Assembly (NCBI RefSeq): GCF_041435115.1
Contig: NZ_CP108046.1
Location: forward strand, 1,240,001-1,304,000
Source: Streptomyces sp. NBC_00289
GTDB taxonomy: Bacteria; Actinomycetota; Actinomycetes; Streptomycetales; Streptomycetaceae
Direction of reading: 5' to 3'
Length of the DNA stretch: 64,000 bases
Position numbers and translations under genes: made by a program. A model generated the notes under the pieces. That model did not search any database. It was given only the letters and a program-made list of their open reading frames with translations, and was not told where the DNA came from. This document shows positions 24,944 to 32,765 of the stretch, piece by piece (the first letter of the stretch is position 1; each line of letters opens with the position of its first letter).

Positions 24944-26239
24944 CTAACCGTTGCTCTTGATCACATCGTTGATCTTGTCCGTCATGGTCTGCAGATCGGA
25001 CAGCGGCTTCTTGCCCTGGAGGATGTCCGGCCAGTACGCCGTGATCAGGTCGTTGGACTGGCTGGCCCACTGTGTGGTGAAGCGGACGCCCATGGTCAGC
25101 GGGGCGTTCAGGTCCGCCTTGACCGTGGACGCCACGGTCGGCAGTCCGGCCTTGCTCAGGGCGTCGTAGTACGCGTTCTGGGCGGCGGAGTAGGCCGGCA
25201 CGGCCACCGGCGAGTCCGGGAGCACCTTGGTCCACACGGTGGAGTCGAGGTACGAGAGCACCTTGAAGGTGGCGTCCGCGTTCTGGGTGTACGACGGGGT
25301 GCAGATGCCCACCGCGTCGTACAGGGTGGCCGGCTTGTCGACCTGGGGCAGGGGCGCGAAGCCGTACTTGATCTTCGGCTTGTCCGTGAGGAAGCCCGCG
25401 GCCAGCCACTGACCGCTCCACAGCATCGGGATCTGTCCCGCCGCGAACAGCGACTGCTGGTTGGAGACGTCGTAGCCGGGAGGCGCCACGGCACCGCTCT
25501 TGATGCCCGCCACGAGTTTGCCGACGCCTTCGGTGTACTTCGCGTCGACGGTCGCCTTGGTGGGCTGGTTGACACTGTCGGCGAAGGGGGCGCCGCCGGC
25601 GGACAGGGAGTAGAGACTGAGGCTGAAGGGGGCGTCCACACCGGTCATGGCGTCGGCGACCAGGCCGTACTTGGCGCCCTTCTTGTGCAGCTTGTCGGCG
25701 GCCGCGTACATCTCGTCCCACGTCCAGCCCGCGGCCGGCAGAGGTACTCCGGCGGCCTTGAAGGCGTCGATGTCGTACCAGATGCCGTAGGTGTTCATCA
25801 GGGAGGGGACTCCGCCGATCTTTCCGTCGGCGGTCTTCCAGTTCTTCATGGCGGTGGGCTCGAAGCTGCCGGAGGTGAAGTCACCGGAGCCGGACAGCTT
25901 GGACGACCAGTCGGTGAGCAGGCCCTGGCCGGTGTACTGCAGTTCGGTGTCGTTGCCGCACCAGAAGAGATCGGGCAGCTTCTTGGCCTGGGTGAGGGAG
26001 GCGAGCTTGTCCCCGTAGTTGCCGTTGGGGGTGTCGATGCGCTTGACCGTGATGTCGGGGTCGTGGAAGGCGGCCAGAGCCTTGTCTATCAGCTTGTTGG
26101 TCGCGCTCGACTCCCAGGTCATCACGGTGACCGTGGTCTTCCCGCCGGACTCCTTCCCCGAGGAGCCGCCGCAGGCGGATACGGCCAGCAGCCCGCCTGC
26201 CGCCAGTAGCGCTCCGGCGGCGTGCACTGTTCTCTTCAA
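24944..26239 (-). CDS. carbohydrate-binding lipoprotein of ABC importer (SBP_bac_1)
   Basis: A 431-aa family 1 extracellular solute-binding protein. The lipobox VSAC (Cys 23) follows a typical signal, and the mature N-terminus is rich in Gly/Ser. Features of CUT1 binding proteins are TVMTWESS, PDLFWCGND, GVPSLMNTYGIWYD and GWTWDEMYAAADKL. The two permease genes lie upstream on the same strand, so the order is permease-permease-binding protein. The likely ligand is a manno-oligosaccharide released by GH76, inferred from context. Confidence 0.88.
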   Translation of the reverse strand: MKRTVHAAGALLAAGGLLAVSACGGSSGKESGGKTTVTVMTWESSATNKLIDKALAAFHDPDITVKRIDTPNGNYGDKLASLTQAKKLPDLFWCGNDTELQYTGQGLLTDWSSKLSGSGDFTSGSFEPTAMKNWKTADGKIGGVPSLMNTYGIWYDIDAFKAAGVPLPAAGWTWDEMYAAADKLHKKGAKYGLVADAMTGVDAPFSLSLYSLSAGGAPFADSVNQPTKATVDAKYTEGVGKLVAGIKSGAVAPPGYDVSNQQSLFAAGQIPMLWSGQWLAAGFLTDKPKIKYGFAPLPQVDKPATLYDAVGICTPSYTQNADATFKVLSYLDSTVWTKVLPDSPVAVPAYSAAQNAYYDALSKAGLPTVASTVKADLNAPLTMGVRFTTQWASQSNDLITAYWPDILQGKKPLSDLQTMTDKINDVIKSNG

Positions 26240-26285
26240 CGTGGCCTCCTGGTACGAGATGTGGATCGGCTGACCGCGGTGTGGG

Positions 26286-27212
26286 TCAGCGCTGGTTGAC
26301 GGTGCCCAGCGCGCTCAGGCCCTGGATGAAGTAGCGCTGGGCCACGAAGAACACGGCCAGTGGGGGGAGCATGTAGAGCAGGTTCGCGGCCATGTAGAGG
26401 TTCCAGTCCGGGGTCTGGCCGGCGAACTGGGAGACGAAGGAGGCCATGCCGACACTCAGCGGCCACTTCTCGGACGAGTACAGGTAGATGAGCGGGTTGA
26501 GATAGTCGTTCCACGACAACTGGAAGGCCAGGATGGCCATGGTGATCCAGGCCGGCCGGGTGATGGGGAGCATGACGCTGAAGAAGATCCGGACGTGTCC
26601 GGCGCCGTCCACCTTGGCGGCCTCGTCGATCGAGTAGGGCACCGAGAGGAAGTACTGGCGGGCGAGGAAGATGAAGAGCGGATTGCCGCCCAGCCAGGCC
26701 GGCACGATCAGCGGCAGCCAGGTGTCGTACCAGCCGATGTCCTTGAAGAGCTGGAACAGCGGGATGATGCCGACCACCGGGGGCAGCATCATGCTGCCGA
26801 CGAAGACGTAGAACCAGATCTTCCGGCCCGGGAAGCGGAGCCGGGCCAGAGCGTATCCGGCCATCATCGAGGTCATGACGCCGCCGAGCACCGACAGGCC
26901 GGTGATGACGAAGGAGTTGAGCAACAGGCGGGGGAAGTGGATCGCCTTCGGTCCGTCGATGAAGTTCTCGAAGTGGAACTCGTCGGGCAGCAGCCGGGGC
27001 GGGACCTGGAAGACGGCCGTGTGGCCCTTCAGCGCGATGGTGAGCATCCACAGGATGGGCAGGACCATCACCGAGGAGATCAGCAGCGCGACGGCGTACC
27101 AGGACGCGGTTCGTACGACCTTCCGCGGCGGCCGGGGCGCACTCGTGGCGGCGATCGGAGGAGAGGACGGCACCGGCTTCGCCGCCGTCGTGACGTCAGG
27201 AGACATGGTCAC
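26286..27212 (-). CDS. carbohydrate ABC permease (MalG type)
   Basis: A 308-aa inner-membrane permease with six hydrophobic helices after a Pro/Ala-rich cytosolic N-terminus. The EAA loop that docks the ATPase is visible as DEAAKVDGAGHVRIFFSVML. It overlaps the partner permease gene by 17 nt (27196-27212). No ATPase gene is present, so the shared multiple-sugar ATPase MsiK would be expected to energise it. ATG 27206 is an alternative start. Confidence 0.88.
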   Translation of the reverse strand: MTMSPDVTTAAKPVPSSPPIAATSAPRPPRKVVRTASWYAVALLISSVMVLPILWMLTIALKGHTAVFQVPPRLLPDEFHFENFIDGPKAIHFPRLLLNSFVITGLSVLGGVMTSMMAGYALARLRFPGRKIWFYVFVGSMMLPPVVGIIPLFQLFKDIGWYDTWLPLIVPAWLGGNPLFIFLARQYFLSVPYSIDEAAKVDGAGHVRIFFSVMLPITRPAWITMAILAFQLSWNDYLNPLIYLYSSEKWPLSVGMASFVSQFAGQTPDWNLYMAANLLYMLPPLAVFFVAQRYFIQGLSALGTVNQR

Positions 27213-28182
27213 TGTAGGTCCAGACCGAGGAGAAGCGGGCGGTGGCGGCGATCACGACCACGATGACCAGGAAGAGCACCCACACCTGGGCGGACGCGTA
27301 GCCGAAGTCGGCGACCCGGCCGAGCGTGGGGAAGCCGTTGTTGTAGATCGACAGCATCAGGACCCTGGTGCTGAAGCCGGGTCCGCCCTGCCCGTCTGGC
27401 GAGAGGATCTTCGGCTGGTTGAAGGTCTGCAGGGCGGTGACCAGCTGCAGCACGACCTGCAGCACCATGATGGGACTGATCAGCGGCAGGGTGATCCGGA
27501 AGAACATGGTCCGGGGACCGGCGCCGTCGATGCGGGCCGCCTCGTAGAGCTCGGTGGGCACCGCCTGGAGCGCGGCGAGAAAGATGATCATCGTGGAGCC
27601 GACGCTCCACAGCATGACGATCACGATCGACGGCATCGCCGAGTTCGAACCCGACAGCCACTCGCTGGTCGGGAGGTGAAGCCACGTCAGCACCTGGTTG
27701 GCCAGGCCGACCTGCGGGTTGAAGACGAACTTCCACAGGGTGATCGTGGCGACCACCGGCAGCACCACCGGAAGGTAGACCAGGGTGCGCAGGACGCGGA
27801 CGCCACGGATGCGCCGGTTGCAGAACACCGCCAACGCCAGTCCGATGGCCAGCGACAGCGGCACGTACAGGACGACCAGCAGCAGGGTGGCGCGCACCGA
27901 GGGCCAGAACGACGGGTCGGTGGTGAACATCCTGCGGAAGTTGTCGAGGCCGACGAAGGTCGGGGCGGTCAGGCCGTTGTACCGCGTCAGCGCGAAGTAG
28001 GCCGACCGGATCAGCGGGTACACGACGAAGACCGTGAAGCCGATGAGAGCCGGCGCCATGAACACGTACGCGGCCCGGGTGTCCGACCCGAGCTTCCCTC
28101 GCCGGCGCCAGGGGCGGCGCGGTGGCGGATGTGGCGGTGGGTGCGGGGGTCGGTGCAACTGCTGGTCCGGAGTGGCTGTCAC
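27196..28182 (-). CDS. carbohydrate ABC permease (MalF/UgpA type)
   Basis: A 328-aa permease with six membrane helices. The EAA loop is YEAARIDGAGPRTMFFRITL. The cytosolic N-terminus holds an unusual Pro/His repeat (RPPHPPPHPPPRRPW, residues about 11-25). It is the first gene of the importer operon and is divergent from the GH125 gene. The 149-bp gap carries a GGTAACGTTTCC operator. Confidence 0.88.
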   Translation of the reverse strand: MTATPDQQLHRPPHPPPHPPPRRPWRRRGKLGSDTRAAYVFMAPALIGFTVFVVYPLIRSAYFALTRYNGLTAPTFVGLDNFRRMFTTDPSFWPSVRATLLLVVLYVPLSLAIGLALAVFCNRRIRGVRVLRTLVYLPVVLPVVATITLWKFVFNPQVGLANQVLTWLHLPTSEWLSGSNSAMPSIVIVMLWSVGSTMIIFLAALQAVPTELYEAARIDGAGPRTMFFRITLPLISPIMVLQVVLQLVTALQTFNQPKILSPDGQGGPGFSTRVLMLSIYNNGFPTLGRVADFGYASAQVWVLFLVIVVVIAATARFSSVWTYSDHVS

Positions 28183-28266
28183 GCGCGCTCACCTTCTCCT
28201 TCCAGGAGTTGGCGATGCCGCCGATCGGGGCGGGCCCGACCGTCTGGCGCTCTCCAGCTCCTTCAA

Positions 28267-28278
28267 GGTAACGTTTCC
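28267..28278. promoter_or_regulatory. LacI-type operator between the importer operon and GH125
   Basis: GGTAACGTTTCC, one mismatch from a perfect palindrome, in the divergent promoter region. It can control both directions. Confidence 0.65.
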
Positions 28279-28331
28279 ATTCCCTGTTGATCACACGGTG
28301 GCGCACGTCACAGAGGGAGTCAAGAGGCGCG

Positions 28332-29774
28332 ATGGTAACGTTTCCCGGATCAACATCCGGAACAGTGTGGGCGGTTCCGGAGTCACTGACGTCGCTCGGC
28401 CGACGTCTGGCCACCGAACTGCGGGGCGGCCCGGCGGCGGACATCGTCGAGCACTGCCTGACCAACACATGGACCACATCGATGAGTTGGGGCGCCGAGC
28501 CGTCGGAGGTCTTCGTCAAAACCGGAGACATCCCAGCCATGTGGCTGCGTGACAGCACGGCCCAGGTCCGCCCCTACCTCGCCGTGGCCACCGATCCGGC
28601 AGTCGGCGACGTCCTGGCCGGCGTATCCCGCCGCCAGATCCGCTGCGTCCTGCTGGACCCGTACGCCAACGCCTTCAACGACGGACCCACCAGCCTGCAC
28701 GGCGAGCCCGCCGACCGGCCCCCGCCGGAGGAGTGGGTGTGGGAGCGCAAGTACGAACTCGACTCCCTGTGCGCGCCGTTGCAGCTCGCGTACGCGATCC
28801 GACGGGCCACCGGTCGCGAGGACCACCTCGACGACGCCTTCCACCGCGCCGCCTGGACGATCGTACGGCTGTGGCGGGCGGAACAGGCCCACGCGCACTC
28901 GCCCTACCGGTTCGTCCGCCCGTCCGGCCCCTTCGCCGGTGACAGCCTCCCGCACGACGGCCGCGGAGCCCTGGTCGGACCGACCGGTATGACCTGGTCG
29001 GGCTTCCGGCCGAGCGATGATCCCTGCGGCCACGGCTACCTCGTCCCGGCCAACGCGCTGGCCTCGGCGACCCTGCACGGGCTGGCCGAACTGGCCTCGT
29101 CCGTCCTCCACGACGCTGAACTCGCCCGCGAATCACTGACGTTGGCCGACGAGATCGACGCCGGAATCCTGGCGCACGCGGTCGTCGGGGCCGACGGCGC
29201 GTCCGTACTCGCCTACGAGGTGGACGGCCTCGGAGCGGTGCTGCTCGGCGACGACGCCAACCTCCCGAGCCTGCTGAGCCTCCCCCTGAGCGGCTGGTGC
29301 ACACCGCAGGACCCGCTCTACCAGGCCACCCGGCATCTCGTGCTCTCCGAGGCGAACCCCTCGTTCTTCGCCGGCCGGTACGCGTCCGGTGTCGGCAGTA
29401 CACATACGCCGGACGATCACGTCTGGCCGCTGGCGATCGCCACCGCCGGTCTGACCGGCGACGAGAACGCCGCGGCACAGGCCCTGGAAACACTGGCGGC
29501 CACGACCGCGGGCACCGGCCTGATGCACGAGAGCTTCCATGTCGACGACCCCGGCAGGTTCACCCGGGACTGGTTCGGCTGGGCCAACGCCCTGTTCTGC
29601 GAACTCGCCCTCGACCTGTGCGGCGGGGGCGTGCGGCATCTGTTTCCCGTTCACCCGCGGGCTCAGCCGGCCGCGCCGAGCGCGGGCAGCGCGGGCAGCG
29701 CGGGCAGCGCAGGCAGCGCAGGCAGCGCGGGCAGCGCGGGCAGCGCGGGCAGCGCGGGCAGCAAGCCCGCTTGA
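28332..29774 (+). CDS. GH125 exo-alpha-1,6-mannosidase
   Basis: A 480-aa glycoside hydrolase family 125 protein (formerly DUF1237), a metal-independent inverting enzyme that trims alpha-1,6-mannose from non-reducing ends. Family features include VFVKTGDIPAMWLRDSTAQ, YANAFNDGP, WERKYELDSLCAPLQLAY, TGMTWSGFRPSDD and GLMHESFHVDD. No signal peptide is seen, so it should act on imported manno-oligosaccharides. ATG 28332 has AGAGG upstream; the frame opens at 28287, but that segment contains the regulatory region. The protein ends in nine AGS repeats that are not part of the enzyme fold. An operator overlaps the first codons. Confidence 0.88.
   Translation: MVTFPGSTSGTVWAVPESLTSLGRRLATELRGGPAADIVEHCLTNTWTTSMSWGAEPSEVFVKTGDIPAMWLRDSTAQVRPYLAVATDPAVGDVLAGVSRRQIRCVLLDPYANAFNDGPTSLHGEPADRPPPEEWVWERKYELDSLCAPLQLAYAIRRATGREDHLDDAFHRAAWTIVRLWRAEQAHAHSPYRFVRPSGPFAGDSLPHDGRGALVGPTGMTWSGFRPSDDPCGHGYLVPANALASATLHGLAELASSVLHDAELARESLTLADEIDAGILAHAVVGADGASVLAYEVDGLGAVLLGDDANLPSLLSLPLSGWCTPQDPLYQATRHLVLSEANPSFFAGRYASGVGSTHTPDDHVWPLAIATAGLTGDENAAAQALETLAATTAGTGLMHESFHVDDPGRFTRDWFGWANALFCELALDLCGGGVRHLFPVHPRAQPAAPSAGSAGSAGSAGSAGSAGSAGSAGSAGSKPA
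28334..28345. promoter_or_regulatory. LacI-type operator inside the first codons of GH125
   Basis: A second exact copy of GGTAACGTTTCC, beginning at the G of the ATG start codon. Together with the copy 67 bp upstream it could allow looping or a roadblock. Confidence 0.55.
29682..29762 (+). repeat. 9-bp coding repeat encoding (AGS)9
   Basis: Nine tandem copies of GCGGGCAGC (two copies read GCAGGCAGC) in frame at the 3' end of the GH125 gene. They encode a flexible Ala-Gly-Ser tail followed only by KPA and the stop codon. The near-identical units suggest recent slippage. Confidence 0.9.
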
Positions 29775-30162
29775 TCTGTGGCGGTCGTCGTGGTCGGCCG
29801 CCGGCGTCGGCGGTACGGCGCTGTCGGGCCGACGCGACCGTTTAGGCGGCGGCGTCTCCGGGAGGACGCCGTTCGGCCACGGTTAGCGTCAGAGGGTGCC
29901 GGCCTCGTCGCGACGGGAGCCGTGCCCGTCACGCCACTGGCCACGGCTGCTCGACCACGGCCGCAGTCCCGCAGCCCGCCCCTGCGGCCTGTGCGTCGGC
30001 GCGCTGTCAGTCGCCGTTGGTGACACGAGTGTCAGGTGCCGTGCGGAACCTCCGGACGATGCGTACGGCCCTCGCCCGCTCGATCGGTGGGCGGTTCGCC
30101 TGGAGGGTGACACCGTGCCGGCTTTCGGCGTGGTCAGTGGCGTGACGCTGCCGGGCCGGCCG
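29775..30162. other. intergenic with a possible terminator
   Basis: 388 bases between the GH125 stop and the interrupted DUF6215-like gene. A 7-bp stem CGGCGTC (29850-29856) / GACGCCG (29865-29871) with an 8-nt loop may terminate GH125. Nothing else is recognised. Confidence 0.45.
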
Positions 30163-30532
30163 TCAGCGGGCCGTCGTCCAGCCCGGGATCGTGGGCAGGA
30201 CCTCGTGGGCGATGCGCAGCAGTGCCGTGTCGTCCGGCCGCACGTCGTCCTGGCGCCAGATGGCGAGTTCGTACGAACCGCCGCCGTCCTTGGTGTCGGG
30301 GGCGACGAGCAGCGTGCGGGCGATGCCGCCGGGGCCGGTGTCGGACTTGCCGCCGCCGAGGTTGAAGCGGATGGCGATCGTCGGGCTCGAGCAGAGCACC
30401 GCGGGGTGGTCCTGGATCTTCTTCGTCTCCGCGTCGTCGAGCAGGTCCGCCATCCCGGCGACCGGAAGATCGTCGTAGGACCGCGAGAGCTTCACGGTGT
30501 AGGTGTCCAGTTGCACGGTCCCCTCGGGGGTG
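30163..30532 (-). pseudogene. 3' part of an interrupted DUF6215-like gene
   Basis: The minus strand encodes the C-terminal about 123 residues: TPEGTVQLDTYTVKLSRSYD, then FNLGGGKSDTGPGGIARTLL, SYELAIWRQDDVRPDD and a final VLPTIPGWTTAR. The matching N-terminal part lies at 35672-36024 on the same strand. Joining the two removes 5139 bp of transposons and restores one frame of 241 codons (353 + 370 nt = 723). The gene was therefore split by the IS200/IS605-type element. Confidence 0.8.
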
Positions 30533-30552
30533 TGACTCCTCCCCCGGCTGAA

Positions 30553-32336
30553 GGACTTTGTTGGCGGATCCGGTGACTGCGCTTGGTGATCTTGTTTGGT
30601 CGGGCAGTCTGGTGGGGTTCGGTTCCATCGCGCGGGGAGGCAAGGAGGGGCTGCGATGTCGCTGCGCCCTGTGCCTGCTCCGTCCGTCCCGGAGGCCACC
30701 GCGCGGGTGGCGCGGGCAGCGTTCCGCAAGGGCTGTCTGGCCATGCGGATCCGGGATGAGCTCGGTCCGTTGTTCGAGGACGAGCAGTTCGCCCGGGCGT
30801 TTCCGCGCAGGGGTGGGCCGGCGTGGTCGCCGGGGCAGCTGGCGATGGTCAGCGTGCTGCAGTTCGCAGAGGGGCTGACGGACCGGCAGGCCGCGGACGC
30901 GGTGCGCGGGCGGATCGACGTCAAGTACGCGCTGGGGCTGGAGCTGGATGACCCCGGGTTCGACTTCTCGGTGCTCAGCGAGTTCCGGGACCGGCTGATC
31001 GCGCACGGCCTGGAGAAGCTGGTCCTTAACCGGGTGCTGGAACGGGTCGATGAGTTAGGTCTGCTGCGGGCGGGAGGCCGCCAACGCACCGACTCCACGC
31101 ATGTGCTGGCCCAGGTGCGGACGCTGAACCGGATGGAGTTCGTGGGCGAGACCCTGCGCGCCGCCTTGGAGACGCTGGCCGTCGCAGCGCCTGCCTGGCT
31201 GCGACAGACCGTCGCGCCGGAGTGGTTCGAACGCTACGGCAAGCGCATCGACTCCTTCCGCTTCCCCAAGGGAGCCGACGCCCGCCAGCGGTGGGCGCTG
31301 ACCGTGGGAGAGGACGGATTTACGCTGCTTCAGGCCCTCTACGCGCCTGACACACCAGCCTGGCTGCGGCACGTCGAGGCGGTGCAGGTCCTGCGGACCG
31401 CGTGGGTGCAGCAGTATCACCGCGACGAGAAGGGGGTGCGCTGGCGGGAGGGCAAGGACCTCCCGCCGGGCAGGCTGAGGCTGTCCAGCCCCTACGACAT
31501 CGACACCCGCTACAGCGTCAAGCGCGGCGCGGGCTGGGACGGCTACAAGGTTCACTTCACCGAGACGTGCGAGCCGGACGCCCCGCATCTGATCACGAAC
31601 GTGGTCACCACCGACGCCACCGTTCCCGACGTGGAGATCACGGCGCCCGTCCACGACGCGCTGGCCGCACGCCGCCTGCTGCCCGCTGTCCATCTGGTCG
31701 ACTCCGGCTATACCTCCGCCGCGCTGCTGGTGGCCGCCGCTGGGCAGAACATCGAGCTGATGGGGCCGGTCCGCGGCGATACCGCGGCCCAGGGCCGGGC
31801 CGGGGGCGGCCTGGGGCAGGACGCCTTCACCGTCGACTGGCCGGCCCGCACCGTCACCTGTCCCCGCGGGCAGCGCAGTATCAGCTGGTCCGCTCAGCGC
31901 AAGCCCACCGGCACCGAGATCATCCGGGTCCACTTCGCCAAGACCGACTGCGACGCCTGCCCGGTGCGCGCGGCGTGCACCAGTGCCAAGAGCAAGTGGG
32001 GCCGCAGCCTGACCTTGCTCACCCAGCCCCAGCAGCAAGCTCTCGACCAACGCCGACGCGAGCAGAAGACCGACGAGTGGCAGGCCGCCTACGGCACCCG
32101 CGCCGGAGTCGAGGGCACCATCTCCCAGGCCGTCCGGGTGACACGGACACGCACCACCCCCTACCGCGGGCTGCGCAAGACCCACCTCGGTCACGCCCTG
32201 ATCGCCGCCGGACTCAACCTCCACCGCCTCGACGCCTGGTGGACCGGCACCCCCATCCGCACCACCCACATCAGTCGATTCGCCCGCCTCGGCCTCGAAC
32301 TGATCGCCTGAGCAAGCGAATCCGCCAACAAAGTCC
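30553..32336 (+). mobile_element. IS1182-family insertion sequence
   Basis: A complete 1784-bp element. The 17-bp terminal inverted repeat GGACTTTGTTGGCGGAT is found at 30553-30569 and, inverted, at 32320-32336. The 4-bp target duplication TGAA flanks it (30549-30552 and 32337-32340). The target was the loop of the end hairpin of the IS200/IS605 element. It contains one intact transposase gene. Confidence 0.85.
30656..32311 (+). CDS. IS1182-family transposase
   Basis: A 551-aa transposase with an N-terminal DUF772-type domain (AWSPGQLAMVSVLQFAEGLTD; DRQAADAVRGRIDVKYALGL) and a DDE catalytic region (RTDSTHVLA; HLVDSGYTSAALLVAAA; GVEGTISQAVR). A Cys cluster is present (CDACPVRAACTSA). ATG 30656 follows AAGGAGGGG. 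The frame is intact from start to stop, so the element may be active. Confidence 0.88.
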   Translation: MSLRPVPAPSVPEATARVARAAFRKGCLAMRIRDELGPLFEDEQFARAFPRRGGPAWSPGQLAMVSVLQFAEGLTDRQAADAVRGRIDVKYALGLELDDPGFDFSVLSEFRDRLIAHGLEKLVLNRVLERVDELGLLRAGGRQRTDSTHVLAQVRTLNRMEFVGETLRAALETLAVAAPAWLRQTVAPEWFERYGKRIDSFRFPKGADARQRWALTVGEDGFTLLQALYAPDTPAWLRHVEAVQVLRTAWVQQYHRDEKGVRWREGKDLPPGRLRLSSPYDIDTRYSVKRGAGWDGYKVHFTETCEPDAPHLITNVVTTDATVPDVEITAPVHDALAARRLLPAVHLVDSGYTSAALLVAAAGQNIELMGPVRGDTAAQGRAGGGLGQDAFTVDWPARTVTCPRGQRSISWSAQRKPTGTEIIRVHFAKTDCDACPVRAACTSAKSKWGRSLTLLTQPQQQALDQRRREQKTDEWQAAYGTRAGVEGTISQAVRVTRTRTTPYRGLRKTHLGHALIAAGLNLHRLDAWWTGTPIRTTHISRFARLGLELIA

Positions 32337-32355
32337 TGAAGTCGGGGGCTTCTCG

Positions 32356-32755
32356 CTATGCCGGGTTGGCGTTGCGGCGGACCAGCCCGGCCCGTAGAAC
32401 GTTGGTGGCTCCGACTGTGTCGGCGTGCGCGGTGTGGCCGCAGGCAAGGCAGTGGAATGTTTCCTGTGTGGGCCGGTTCTCCTTGGCCGTGTGCCCGCAT
32501 TCGGGGCAGGTGCGGGAGGTGTTGCGGGGGTTGACGGCGATCACTTCCCGTCCGGCGCTTTCAGCCTTGGCAAGCAGGATCGTCAAAAACACCCCCCAAC
32601 CGGCATCGTTGATCGACGTGTTGAGCCCGGCCTTGGCGGCGGCCCCGTTGGGCAGGAAGGTGCCCGGCCGGTCGGGGTCGGGCTTCGGTGCGGGGGCCCT
32701 GCTCATGTTGCGGATTTTGAGGTCTTCGTGCGCGATGACGTCGTGTGCGCGGACC
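32356..32755 (-). pseudogene. tnpB: 3' part of split tnpB (TnpB RNA-guided nuclease)
   Basis: The C-terminal about 133 residues of TnpB. They hold the RuvC-II Glu in AHEDLKIRNM, the zinc ribbon CPECG...CLACG and the RuvC-III Asp in AHADTVGATN. It is separated from the N-terminal part by the IS4-type insertion. Removing that element and one 10-bp duplication rejoins the codons as HKTALSLVRAHDV, giving one frame of 408 codons. Only about 40 nt of the IS605 element remain between the stop codon and the element end once IS1182 is removed. Confidence 0.85.
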
Positions 32756-32765
32756 AGGCTAAGGG

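Noticed and set aside
23775..25721. Single 648-aa minus-strand frame covering the LacI gene and beyond
   Set aside because: Only the last about 347 residues are LacI-like; the rest is an out-of-frame shadow of the sugar-binding lipoprotein, and a terminator lies between.
29682..29762. Tandem 9-bp units considered as a CRISPR-like array
   Set aside because: No spacers; the units are contiguous, in frame and encode an Ala-Gly-Ser tail.
31055..32500. 481-aa minus-strand frame opposite the IS1182 transposase
   Set aside because: It crosses the IS end and its inverted repeat, and the transposase on the plus strand is intact.
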